A stretch of 64,000 nucleotides of DNA from Rhizobium sp. Pop5 (GTDB taxonomy: Bacteria; Pseudomonadota; Alphaproteobacteria; Rhizobiales; Rhizobiaceae), in NCBI RefSeq assembly GCF_024721175.1, contig NZ_CP099402.1, forward strand, positions 124,001-188,000. Reading direction: 5' to 3'. Numbering within the stretch: the first letter of the stretch is position 1; each line of letters begins with the position of its first letter. Positions 15,998 through 25,292 of the stretch are shown piece by piece. The position numbers were made by a program, and so were the translations under genes. Under the pieces are notes generated by a model. The model had not been told where the DNA came from and made no database searches. It saw only the letters and a list, made by a program, of their open reading frames with translations.

Positions 15998-16390
15998 ATG
16001 CAGACTTCCGCCGGCACCAAACGCCTCACGTCGATCGAGCGCGAAAGAATCCGGCGCGCCGTCCGCATCGCTCGTCTGATGGACACCGCCGTCAGATTGC
16101 CCATTATCGGCGTGCGGATCGGGGCGGACTCGGTTCTCGGCCTCATCCCGGCTGTCGGCGACGTCGCCGCATCCCTCATCGGGCTTTACCTCATCAATGA
16201 GGCAAGGCATCTCGGCGTTCCCAACCACAAGCTGGCGCGCATGGCCGTCAATCTCGGCATCGATGCCGCCGGCGGGACGGTTCCCCTGATCGGCGATCTC
16301 TTCGATATCTATTTCAAGTCGCATCGCCGAAACGCCGGCATCATCCTCGAGCATTTCGGGCTCAAGGAAAACGAACTGGATCGTCTTTAG
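15998..16390 (+). CDS. DUF4112 small membrane-associated protein
   Basis: The 130-residue protein matches DUF4112: ARLMDTAVRLPIIGVRIGADSVLGLIPAVGDVAASLIGLYLI, then RMAVNLGIDAAGGTVPLIGDLFDIYFKSHRRNAGIL-type blocks. It has two Pro/Gly-rich hydrophobic segments of the family and a conserved charged tail (KSHRRN). The function of the family is unknown; a membrane location is likely. An in-frame TTG at 15995 gives one more residue, but the ATG at 15998 has the better spacing to the AGGA upstream. Confidence 0.88.
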   Translation: MQTSAGTKRLTSIERERIRRAVRIARLMDTAVRLPIIGVRIGADSVLGLIPAVGDVAASLIGLYLINEARHLGVPNHKLARMAVNLGIDAAGGTVPLIGDLFDIYFKSHRRNAGIILEHFGLKENELDRL

Positions 16391-16408
16391 ACGGAAACGC
16401 GCGGCAAC

Positions 16409-17464
16409 TCACCTCGACCGATACAAGATCGGCCAGTCCACAGCCTGGCTGCCGCCGCACGATGACTGGAAGGATGCTTCCGCAAGCTTGAACTCGGCAC
16501 CGTCCCACACCCATTCGGCGGAGAGGCCACAATCGGCAACGCCTCGCCCCCTGCCTGCCATCTGCAGGCTTCCGGTATTCGTATCGAAACCCGGTTCAAC
16601 GAAGAGCGTTGTCGGACCTTCACCCGCCCCAAGAGGAAGTTGCGGCTGAAAGAGAATGGGAACACCATCTCCCTTCATCGGCACAATGAAGACCAGTGAC
16701 GATCCCTGGTAAGCGCCCATGATGCAAGGGATCAAGACAAGGGCATGATTTGTGTCGAGGGGATAGGCATCGGCATCAAGTGCTTCGCCCGTCGCGTCGG
16801 TTTCGCATTGCTCACGCTCGTAAGCAGCCTTGCCGGCACTTTTGACCCGCTCGAGCAGGCGTTGTTTCTCCGCATCCGACAGGGTGATATCGATCTTTCG
16901 GCGTTTGATGACGGGCAAGGCAGGCGGAGCCGGCACCTTCGAAGCGGGAGCGGCTCCCGTCTTGATCAGCGCCGTTACGCCGCCGACACGACCCTGGCGG
17001 TCATCCATATGCAGAAGAGCGGCAACCATGCCGTCGAGCGGAATGGCTGCCTTGTCGTCGCCGATTTCGATCTTCGTATCATTGCGCAGATCTGAAAGAA
17101 GCTCCTTCACAGCAGCCGGATCTTTAGTCGAGATCGTCGTGAGGTCGCCGTCCCGGGAGAGCTTCCAGGAGGATCCGAAATGCAATGGTTCCCCATCGGC
17201 CTGAAAATGATCCAAGCCGGTCGAAAACGGGACGCTCAGCGTAACTTCAGTGACGGCATCGGGACCGGCGGCGCGGACGAAGCGCATGTCGGGAGTGCCG
17301 ATGGTAAGCTCTTCGAAGCCCTTGGCCTCACACGTCAACCCATTGTCGCACACGACCAACCATGATTTGTATTTGTCATAGGACGGTTCGGCAGCGCTTG
17401 CCGGGCCGCACAGAACGGCGCCTGCCAAAAGGATTGCACCGGTCCTTTTACCGAGCTGTTTCAT
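16409..17464 (-). CDS. DUF1176 periplasmic protein
   Basis: The 351-residue protein has a Sec signal peptide (MKQLGKRTGAILLAGAVLCGPASAAE). It then has the DUF1176 pattern: YKSWLVVCDNGLTCEAKG near the start, ALIKTGAAP and ALPVIKR in the middle, and GRGRGVADCGLSAEWVWDG...FQSSCGG near the end. The paired cysteines (CDN..TC, CG...SSCGG) suggest periplasmic disulfides. The domain has no assigned function. It is convergent with the DUF4112 gene and appears monocistronic. Confidence 0.9.
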   Translation of the reverse strand: MKQLGKRTGAILLAGAVLCGPASAAEPSYDKYKSWLVVCDNGLTCEAKGFEELTIGTPDMRFVRAAGPDAVTEVTLSVPFSTGLDHFQADGEPLHFGSSWKLSRDGDLTTISTKDPAAVKELLSDLRNDTKIEIGDDKAAIPLDGMVAALLHMDDRQGRVGGVTALIKTGAAPASKVPAPPALPVIKRRKIDITLSDAEKQRLLERVKSAGKAAYEREQCETDATGEALDADAYPLDTNHALVLIPCIMGAYQGSSLVFIVPMKGDGVPILFQPQLPLGAGEGPTTLFVEPGFDTNTGSLQMAGRGRGVADCGLSAEWVWDGAEFKLAEASFQSSCGGSQAVDWPILYRSR

Positions 17465-17693
17465 TCATCGCTTCCCCATCGACTACACCTTATTGAAATT
17501 AAATCATTTCCCGGCGTGGTCCGCGCGGAAATCCTTGGCACCGGCACGCTCTTCACCGAATGCCAAACTTCACCACGACCATCCGCCGGCTTGAACGCCA
17601 CGACAGAATCCAGCTTACCTGGAATTGCAAAATGAACAATGCGCCTCTGGCCTCTTGCGCTCCGCCGGAAGGGCCGCACTTGGCGCAGACCTC

Positions 17694-17750
17694 TCCATCA
17701 GCCGACATCACGCCTTGCTCCGGCGTTAGCCCGTACGAGCGCCATCAACA
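17694..17750 (-). pseudogene. Relic of a repC 3' end
   Basis: On the minus strand this stretch reads LMALVRANAGARRDVG and then a stop. The C-terminus of the intact RepC at 25293 reads LMALVRANGGVRRDAG, then a stop. The DNA match spans about 50 bp including the stop codon; differences are mostly third-position or conservative. The reading frame is conserved only over this end, and no other repC sequence is seen upstream. It lies just downstream of thuB, at the far end of the thu operon from the living repABC. The rest of 17465-17775 shows no gene. Confidence 0.7.
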
Positions 17751-17757
17751 CGACGCG

Positions 17758-17781
17758 CTTTAGGCCCGCCTCCGCCTAAAG
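17758..17781 (-). terminator. Hairpin overlapping the thuB stop
   Basis: A perfect 8-bp inverted repeat (CTTTAGGC, 8-base loop, GCCTAAAG) contains the thuB stop codon in one arm. It lies at the end of the thu operon on the minus strand. There is no T run, so Rho-independent termination is uncertain; it may instead stabilise the 3' end. Confidence 0.4.
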
Positions 17782-18825
17782 CTCGGTCAAAGCCCCGGCC
17801 GTCTTTACTGCATGATCAAGAACGAATTGCAGCTTCGCGGCGTGGCCGAAACCCGGCTCATCCGGCTGCCCTTTTTGCACGGCGTTCGCAAATCGCCGGA
17901 AGTTGGTGATAACAGGTTCGACCTCGATCTCACGCCAGATCGCCTTGTCGGCATCGGCGCCTTCGCAGGCCCTGAGGATCGAGCCTTCAGGCGTATGCAC
18001 CACCTCGAGCGCGCCCTTATCTCCATGCAAGCGCAGGCGCAATTCGTTCAGATGGCCGGTCGCCCAGCGCGTTGCATGGATGACGCCGGCCGCGCCGTTT
18101 TCGAGTTCGGCCATCATCAGGAAGCTGTCATTCGCGTCGAGATCATACTCGCCGATCCGGTTTCCGGGGCTCTTGTCGAACACCTTGAGATGCGACGCCG
18201 CCGCCTTGACGTCGCTTCCGGCGGCAAAAACCGCGAAGTCGAGTATGTGGATACCGACATCGCCCAGCACGCCATTGGAGCCATGCTTCGTAGACAGCCG
18301 CCAGAGCCATTGCGATTCCTTGGTCCAGTCGCCCCAAGCCTTTGAGACCAGCCAGCTCTGGAGATAGGATGCTTCGAAGTGGCGGATCGCACCGAGGCGC
18401 CCGTCCAGCACCATTTTGCGCGCTGCCTGCAGCGGCGCGACGTTGCGATAGGTGAGGTTCACCATCGTGACCTTGCCGGATGCGGCCGCGGCGTCGGCCA
18501 TTTCCTTGGCCTCGCGGTAGTTGACCGCCAGCGGCTTCTCGCAGAGCACATGCTTGCCGGCGGCAAGTAACTTCATCGTCGTGGAATAGTGCGCGCGATC
18601 TGGCGTGACATTGGTGACGGCGTCAAACTCCCCCCAGGCAAGGGCGTCATCGAGCGACGTGAAGGTCAGCGGGATCGCATGCCTGAGCGCGAAGGCCCGC
18701 AGCCGGACCTCGTCCGTGTCGACGGCGGCAACGATTTTGACGCCGGCGATTTCCGAGAAATTCATGGCGTGGGTGTTTGCCCATCCTCCAGTTCCGAGAA
18801 TGATCAAGCGCATTTTTGTCCTCAT
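17776..18825 (-). CDS. thuB: Gfo/Idh/MocA-family dehydrogenase of the trehalose operon (ThuB)
   Basis: The 349-residue NAD(P)-dependent oxidoreductase has an N-terminal Rossmann motif (ILGTGGWANTHAMNF) and the family motif CEKPLAVNYREA (about residues 95-106). The C-terminal substrate domain contains GVLGDVGIHILDFA with the catalytic-type Asp and His. With ThuA it belongs to the trehalose/maltitol utilisation system described in Sinorhizobium meliloti, where thuAB encode oxidation of transported trehalose to a 3-keto form. It is the last gene of the operon, 136 bp after thuA. ATG 18825 is used; MRLIIL at 18813 is a second option. Confidence 0.88.
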   Translation of the reverse strand: MRTKMRLIILGTGGWANTHAMNFSEIAGVKIVAAVDTDEVRLRAFALRHAIPLTFTSLDDALAWGEFDAVTNVTPDRAHYSTTMKLLAAGKHVLCEKPLAVNYREAKEMADAAAASGKVTMVNLTYRNVAPLQAARKMVLDGRLGAIRHFEASYLQSWLVSKAWGDWTKESQWLWRLSTKHGSNGVLGDVGIHILDFAVFAAGSDVKAAASHLKVFDKSPGNRIGEYDLDANDSFLMMAELENGAAGVIHATRWATGHLNELRLRLHGDKGALEVVHTPEGSILRACEGADADKAIWREIEVEPVITNFRRFANAVQKGQPDEPGFGHAAKLQFVLDHAVKTAGALTEL

Positions 18826-18961
18826 GGTCGTTTATCGAATTGTTCGCAGCAAAATCGACCGTCCTTCACAAGCGCCAGACGGTGTTGCCAGATGGAGAGA
18901 TCAGCGCCGTTCTTCCGGGCCGATCGGATGCGTCTGCGCCGAAGCAAGCTGTTTCAGCTCC

Positions 18962-19747
18962 TCAGCGATAACCGGCTTCGCCGGCCTGGTGCAGTCTCGG
19001 GCCGCGTTCGACGATCGGCTCCAGCGCCTTTTCTACCGGCACATTGGGAGCGTCGGTAATAGCAGTCAACGCCGCTTCAGGGTTATGGGCCCACTTGACG
19101 CCGTTGATCAGCACCTTCTGGACATTGGCGTCGTGATAGGTCGGATAGGTCTCGTGGCCGGGGCGGAAATAGAAGATGTTGCCGGCGCCGCGCCGCCAGG
19201 TGAGGCCCGAGCGGAACACTTCGCCGCCCTGGAACCAGGAGATGAACACCGTTTCCAGCGGCTCCGGCACCGAGAACTGCTCGCCATACATTTCCTCGTT
19301 CTCGAGCTCGAAATGTTCGCCGATGCCGGCGGCGATCGGATGGCGCTGGTTGATCGTCCACAGCCGTTCGCGCTCGCCGGCCTCGCGCCATTTCAGCGCG
19401 CAGGGCGTGCCCATCAGCCGTTTGAAGATCTTCGAGAAATGGCCGGAATGCAGGACGAGCAGGCCCATACCCTCCCAGACGCGTTTGGCGACGCGCTCGA
19501 CGACGACGTCGGACACCGCGCCATGATCCTTGTGGCCCCACCAGGTCAACACGTCGGTTTCATCAAGGCGGGCCTCGCTCAGCCCATGCTCCGGCTCCTG
19601 CAGTGTCGCCGTCGTCGCGGAGATGCCGGGATCGCTGTTCAGCGCATTGGCGATCGTCGTGTGCATGCCCTCGGGATAGATGCCGCGGACGATCTCATTG
19701 ATATTTTCGTGGATGTTTTCACCCCACACAACGGTGCGAATGGTCAC
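18962..19747 (-). CDS. thuA: ThuA trehalose utilisation protein
   Basis: The 261-residue protein is a full-length ThuA: it starts [15 protein letters not shown], and contains [35 protein letters not shown] and [13 protein letters not shown]. The fold is the ThuA-like, glutamine-amidotransferase-like class. In S. meliloti it works with ThuB in catabolism of trehalose and related disaccharides. It lies between thuK and thuB on the same strand, so expression should follow thuE. The tail ([16 protein letters not shown]) is rhizobial-specific. Confidence 0.93.
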   Translation of the reverse strand: MTIRTVVWGENIHENINEIVRGIYPEGMHTTIANALNSDPGISATTATLQEPEHGLSEARLDETDVLTWWGHKDHGAVSDVVVERVAKRVWEGMGLLVLHSGHFSKIFKRLMGTPCALKWREAGERERLWTINQRHPIAAGIGEHFELENEEMYGEQFSVPEPLETVFISWFQGGEVFRSGLTWRRGAGNIFYFRPGHETYPTYHDANVQKVLINGVKWAHNPEAALTAITDAPNVPVEKALEPIVERGPRLHQAGEAGYR

Positions 19748-19809
19748 GTCGTTTTCTCCTTGTCGTTGAAACGGATCGAGTCTTGGGAGGAACGTCGATC
19801 CTGGGAAGA

Positions 19810-20834
19810 TCAGGCAGCCTGCATGGACTGGCGTTCGAGCGCCCGGCCCGAACGGTCGAAACGGTGGACGTGGCCGGCAAGCGGGGCAAGGCCAAGCGTC
19901 TGACCCGGCTCGTGACGGGAGACGCCGGACTCCCGCACGATGAGCGGCTCCTCCGTCCCGATATCCACGTAGACGAAGCTATCGGAGCCGAGGATTTCCG
20001 AATGGATCACCGTGCCGCTCCAGACCGGCGACTCAGGCGCGATGCGGACATGCTCCGCGCGCACGCCGATCGTATGGCAGCCATAGGACAGCGCTAGTTC
20101 GCCCGACAGAAAGTTCATTTTCGGCGAACCGATGAAGCCGGCAACGAAGACCGAATTGGGGCTTTCGTAAAGTTCCAGCGGCGTGCCGATCTGCTCGACG
20201 ACGCCGTCCCTCAGCACGCAGATCCGATCGGCGAGCGTCATGGCCTCGACCTGATCATGCGTCACATAGATCATCGTCGTATTGTGCATGCTGCGATGAA
20301 GCTTGGCGATTTCGAGCCTCGTCGCCACTCGAAGCGCCGCATCGAGATTGGACAGCGGCTCATCGAAGAGAAAGACCTTGGGATCGCGGACGATCGCCCG
20401 GCCGATCGCGACGCGCTGACGCTGCCCGCCGGAAAGCTGTCGCGGCAAGCGCTGCAGATAGGATGAGAGCTGCAGCATGCCGGCCGCCTGTTCCACACGC
20501 TGGCGGCATTCGTCCTTGGTGCGTCCTGACAGTTTCATGCCGAAAGCCATGTTGTCGAAAACCGTCATATGCGGATAGAGCGCGTAGGACTGGAACACCA
20601 TGGCGATCCCCTCTTCGATGGCGCGTGCTGGTTCACCATCGCGTTGTCGAAGGAGAGCGTTCCCGATGTGATGTCCTCCAGGCCGGAGATAAGCCGGAGC
20701 AGCGTGGACTTGCCGCATCCGGATGGCCCCACGAACACCATGAACTCGCCGCGGCGGATGTCCATCGTCACGCCCTTGATCACCTCGAAAGCGCCGAAGC
20801 TCTTGCGGATGTTCTCCAGTCTGATTTCTGCCAT
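19810..20834 (-). pseudogene. thuK: ThuK sugar ABC transporter ATPase, broken by a frameshift near 20609
   Basis: The N-terminal frame (20834 down to about 20610) reads [22 protein letters not shown] and Walker [10 protein letters not shown], then diverges after NQHAPSKRG. The other frame resumes exactly with [17 protein letters not shown], the Q-loop, followed by signature LSGGQRQR, Walker B VFLFDEPLSNLD and the C-terminal regulatory TOBE-like part. One missing base in the CCCC run at 20608-20611 explains it, and the corrected length is 341 residues, normal for MalK/ThuK proteins. As written, the ATPase cannot be made, which would disable the importer unless another MsmK/MalK-type ATPase substitutes. 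Sequencing error is a serious alternative. Confidence 0.88.
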
Positions 20835-20845
20835 GTCCTACTCCC

Positions 20846-21675
<830 letters not shown>

Positions 21676-21676
<1 letters not shown>

Positions 21677-22662
21677 CAGCGTTCCTCCCCACCGAGCCTG
21701 ACGCGGCCGAGCCAGATATAAAGGATGGTGACGGAGGCAATGATCAGGAAAAGCACCGTTGATGCGGTGGCGCCGTAAGCGAACTTGTCGAAGTCGAACA
21801 GGTTTTCGCGCGCCATGACCGACATGGTCTTGGTCTGCGCATTGTTGGGCGTCAGAACATAGATCAGATCGAAGATGCGCATCGCATCCAGCATCCGGAA
21901 GATCACGGCAACCATGATGGCCGGGCGGATCAGAGGCAGCGTCAGTCGCCAGAAGACCTTGACCGGATTGACGCCGTCGATCTTGGCGGCCTCATAGATA
22001 TCGCCCGGAACCATCTGCAGTCCGGCAAGGATCAGAAGCGCCATGAAGGGCGTCGTCTTCCAGACGTCGACGATCAGCACGGCGACCATTGCCGTTTCCG
22101 GATTGGCGGTCCAGGCAATCTTCTGACTGATCAGGCCGAAGCCGAGCAGAATGTCGTTCAGGATACCGAATTGATCGTTGAGCATCCAGGCCCACATCTT
22201 GGCCGACACGATCGTTGGGATGGCCCAGGGAATGAGGATCGCGGCCCGTACGATCCCGCGCCCGACGAACCGTGCATTCAGCACCAGCGCCACGATCAGC
22301 CCGAGCGTGGTCTCGATCACGACCGAAAGGACGGTGAACTTGGCAGTGTTCCAGACGGCTTTCCACCAGACCGGATCCGCGAGCAGCCCGCGATAGACGG
22401 TCCTGCCGCTCTTCAGCGTCACCCACGACAGATAGTTGTCAAAGCCGACGAACCGAGCATTGCCGAGCTCGTTGAGCGACGCGTTCGTAAAGCTGAAATA
22501 GATCGTTCTGAACAACGGCCAGCCGGCGACGATTGCCAGGATCAGCAGCGTCGGTGCCAGAAACATCCAGGCGGATCGAACGCGTTCGGATCGCAGCTCC
22601 GTCGAGGTTCTGAGATGGGTAATCCTTGGTTCTACTGCTTGCGAAACTACGATTTCAGTCAT
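21676..22662 (-). CDS. thuF: Sugar ABC transporter permease ThuF (MalF-type)
   Basis: The 328-residue permease has about six membrane segments. Its EAA loop reads MVPGDIYEAAKIDGVNPVKVFWRLTLPLIRPAI. The open frame extends further upstream, but the ATG at 22662 (MTEIVVSQAVEPRI) gives the standard cytoplasmic leader; the upstream residues are unlike any permease. The gap to thuE is 64 bp and contains a GC-rich inverted repeat (GCCGGCGGCTT...GCCGCCGGCCGG, about 22692-22722). Such a repeat is often found after a highly expressed binding-protein gene. Confidence 0.92.
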
Positions 22663-22726
22663 GAAACGCCTCTCCCGTCCGCTCGTTCGAAACCGGCCGG
22701 CGGCTTCACAGCCGCCGGCCGGAATC

Positions 22727-23989
22727 TCACCAGGCGTCACCCTTGAGGGTGGTGAGGTCGGCTTCCAGAAGCTCGAGATTCTCCGCAGCCGAGCCGCTGC
22801 CGGACAGCGTGTTGTGCACTGCCGTCCAGAACTTCGAGGATACTTCGTTGTACTTGACCTTGGCGGTCGCCGAAGGGCGCGGCACCGCATCCTGGAAAAT
22901 GGGTTTCCAGTTCGGCATGAAGGGCTGTGCGGCGGCAACATCCTTGTCGTCATAGAGGTCGGTCAGCGTCGGCAGGTTGGACAACTCGATGGCACGCGCC
23001 TTTTGAACATCCTTCGACGCCAGGAATTTTACCAGTGCGATGGCGGCTTCCTGCTTTTCGGAAAATTTCGAAACCGCCAGGTTCCAGCCGCCAAGCGCCG
23101 AGGACGGCTTGTCGCCGGCCGCTGCAACCGGCAGCGTCATGACGTCGAACTTGCCCTTCACGGCGCTGTCGGCGCCGTTGCCGAGGGAGTAGGCATAGGG
23201 CCAGTTGCGCATGAAGACGGCGTTTCCGGTCTGCCAGACTCCGCGCGATTCTTCTTCCTGATAGGCGAGTACGCCAGGCGGCGAGATCGTGCCGATCCAG
23301 CCCTTGGCGCGTTCCAGCGCTGCCGCCGCCTTTTCGTTGTTGATCGAGATCGTCCCGTCCGGCTCGACGATCTGGCCGCCGCCCGACGACTTCACCCATT
23401 CCAGCGCGTTGCAGGTCAGCCCTTCGTAGGAATTGCCCTGGAAGACGAAACCCCAAACGTCCTTCTGCCCGGCCTGACGTTCTTTATCCTGAATCTCCTT
23501 GGCGGTTGCGGCCATCTCGTCCCAGGTCTTCGGCGGCTGCTTGCCATATTTCTCGAGCAGGTCCTTTCGATAAAACAGCGCCGGAGCGTCGGTAAACAAC
23601 GGCAGCGCCACGAGCCGGCCGTTGACGGTCTGGGAAGCGATGATCGACGGGAAGAACTGGCCGACCACGTCCTTGGTGGCGTCCTTGAGATCAATGAACT
23701 GGTCGGCAAGCTGCGGTGCCCAGATGACATCGGTCTGATAGACGTCGATGTCCTTGTTTCCTGCCGCAAGCCACAAGCGATATTGCGAAAACTGCTCGCT
23801 GCTCGATGACGGCATGGTGACGAGCTTCACCTGATTGCCGGTATTCTTCTCAAAAATTGCAAGCTGCTTGTGCAGGAATTCGACGTTCTTGCCCGTGGTG
23901 TTGGCGGCAAATGAAATCTCAGCGGCATGCATGGGGCCGGCGGCGATAGCGAGGCCAAGCGCGGACAAGGCCAGAGCAAACTTTTTCAT
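22727..23989 (-). CDS. thuE: Trehalose-type ABC substrate-binding protein ThuE
   Basis: The 420-residue periplasmic protein has a Sec signal (MKKFALALSALGLAIAAGPMHAAE, cleavage near residue 22). It shows the SBP_bac_1 pattern of maltose/trehalose binders: GKNVEFLHKQLAIFEKNTGNQVKLV near the start, VDVYQTDVIW-like segment IDVYQTDVIWAPQLADQFIDL, and ALGGWNLAVSKFSEKQEAA in the second lobe. It is the first gene of the thu operon and lies divergent from thuR. A clean ribosome site (GGGAGGAGAT on the minus strand) lies directly before the ATG. Confidence 0.93.
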   Translation of the reverse strand: MKKFALALSALGLAIAAGPMHAAEISFAANTTGKNVEFLHKQLAIFEKNTGNQVKLVTMPSSSSEQFSQYRLWLAAGNKDIDVYQTDVIWAPQLADQFIDLKDATKDVVGQFFPSIIASQTVNGRLVALPLFTDAPALFYRKDLLEKYGKQPPKTWDEMAATAKEIQDKERQAGQKDVWGFVFQGNSYEGLTCNALEWVKSSGGGQIVEPDGTISINNEKAAAALERAKGWIGTISPPGVLAYQEEESRGVWQTGNAVFMRNWPYAYSLGNGADSAVKGKFDVMTLPVAAAGDKPSSALGGWNLAVSKFSEKQEAAIALVKFLASKDVQKARAIELSNLPTLTDLYDDKDVAAAQPFMPNWKPIFQDAVPRPSATAKVKYNEVSSKFWTAVHNTLSGSGSAAENLELLEADLTTLKGDAW

Positions 23990-24005
23990 GATCTCCTCCC
24001 AGAAA

Positions 24006-24021
24006 TTGAAATCGATTTGGC
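24006..24021. promoter_or_regulatory. Possible second ThuR operator near the thuE start
   Basis: TTGAAATCGATTTGGC matches the better site at 24165 in its left half (TTGAAA, central CG) and keeps an AAATCGATTT palindrome, but the right half is degenerate. It lies about 17-32 bp before the thuE start codon, a position where a LacI-type repressor would block transcription or elongation. Confidence 0.4.
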
Positions 24022-24164
24022 AAGCGGACCATTGCAGAAGGCCGCGACGACGTCAAGACATCAAAACGGCTTCTGATAGTTGCATTTGTATGATAAAAAT
24101 GGCCGTGATGCCCGGATAAAGGCGTAAATTGCGCATCGGCAGCCGATATCTTGAAGCCACTTAT

Positions 24165-24180
24165 TTGAAAACGTTTTCAA
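24165..24180. promoter_or_regulatory. LacI-type operator between thuE and thuR
   Basis: TTGAAAACGTTTTCAA is a perfect 16-bp palindrome with a central CG, the classic form of LacI/GalR-family sites. It lies 77 bp before the thuR start and 175 bp before thuE, in the divergent intergenic region, so ThuR probably binds here. Confidence 0.82.
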
Positions 24181-24257
24181 TTTTTGCCGAATTGGCAGTT
24201 GCCCGTTGCGCATCACCAACGCATCGTCCATTGATTTCCGGGACAAAGAAGACACCG

Positions 24258-25271
24258 ATGAAACTTCGTGAATTTGCAAAGCAGCTTGGGCTTTCTCCGA
24301 CGACGGTCAGCCGCGCACTCAGCGGCTATCCGGAGGTGAGCGAAACCACGCGTGCTCGGGTTGCAAGCGAAGCAATGCGGCTTGGCTATCGCCCCGATAT
24401 CAATGCCGTGCGCCTGAAGACCGGGCGAGCCGGAGCGATAGGCGTCATGATGGGACGCTCGGGAGAAATTCATTTCGCTGAATTCGTGTCGGGCATGGCG
24501 CAGCGCCTGGAAACGACCGATACGGATATTCTCATCACGCCGATTACCACGCATAATGACGATGACGAGATACAGGCCTACCGGCGTCTGGTCGAAAGCC
24601 GCCGGGTGGACGCCGTGATCATTCATTCGCCTCGCCCCAGAGACCCGCGGATCGAGATGCTGAACAGCTTGGGCGTGCCTTTTTTGGTCCACGGCCGCTC
24701 GGAGACCGAGCACGTGCATGCGTGGCTCGATATCGACAATGAAAATGCCGTGCGTCGAGCCACCGAACACCTGCTCGATCTCGGGCACCGGCGCATTGCG
24801 ATGATCAATGGCCTACGGGGAAAGACCTATTCGATCCATCGCGAACAGGGTTTTCGGATAGCTCATCAGGAGCGCGGGCTGGCCGCAGATCTCAACCTGA
24901 TGGTCTGCGATAAATTCTCCGACGAGAGCGGCTTTCGCCATGCCCGCTCTTTTCTCGAGAGCACCAATGCGCCGACCGCCATCGTTGCCGGTTCCACAAT
25001 GACAGCGCTTGGTGTCTACCGTGCCGTGCGTTCGCTTGGGATGACGGTGGGCCAAGATGTTTCCGTCATCGCCCATGACGATGTCTTCCCCTATCTGACG
25101 GCTGAAAACATGGTTCCGTCGCTCTCGAGCACGCGATCCTCCATGCGCGCCGCGGGCACACGCTGCGCCGAGCTGACGCTACAGCTTATCGCCGGCCGCC
25201 CCGCAGACGAGATCCACGAATTATGGCCGGTCGAGCTGATCCTGCGGGAAAGTACCGCAGCGCCCCGCTGA
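24258..25271 (+). CDS. thuR: LacI-family regulator of the thu operon (ThuR)
   Basis: The 337-residue protein has a LacI helix-turn-helix at its very start (MKLREFAKQLGLSPTTVSRALSGYPEVSETTRARV). The sugar-binding core follows, with the typical hinge GYRPDINAVRLKTGRAGAIGV and a C-terminal SLSSTRSSMRAAGTRCAELTLQL block. The ATG at 24258 puts the DNA-binding motif at residues 5-24, as usual; longer starts upstream are not plausible. It is divergent from thuE and should repress it in the absence of trehalose or a related sugar. Its 3' end is convergent with repC, 21 bp apart. Confidence 0.9.
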   Translation: MKLREFAKQLGLSPTTVSRALSGYPEVSETTRARVASEAMRLGYRPDINAVRLKTGRAGAIGVMMGRSGEIHFAEFVSGMAQRLETTDTDILITPITTHNDDDEIQAYRRLVESRRVDAVIIHSPRPRDPRIEMLNSLGVPFLVHGRSETEHVHAWLDIDNENAVRRATEHLLDLGHRRIAMINGLRGKTYSIHREQGFRIAHQERGLAADLNLMVCDKFSDESGFRHARSFLESTNAPTAIVAGSTMTALGVYRAVRSLGMTVGQDVSVIAHDDVFPYLTAENMVPSLSSTRSSMRAAGTRCAELTLQLIAGRPADEIHELWPVELILRESTAAPR

Positions 25272-25292
25272 CTGCGCTGCATCCGAAGTCCA

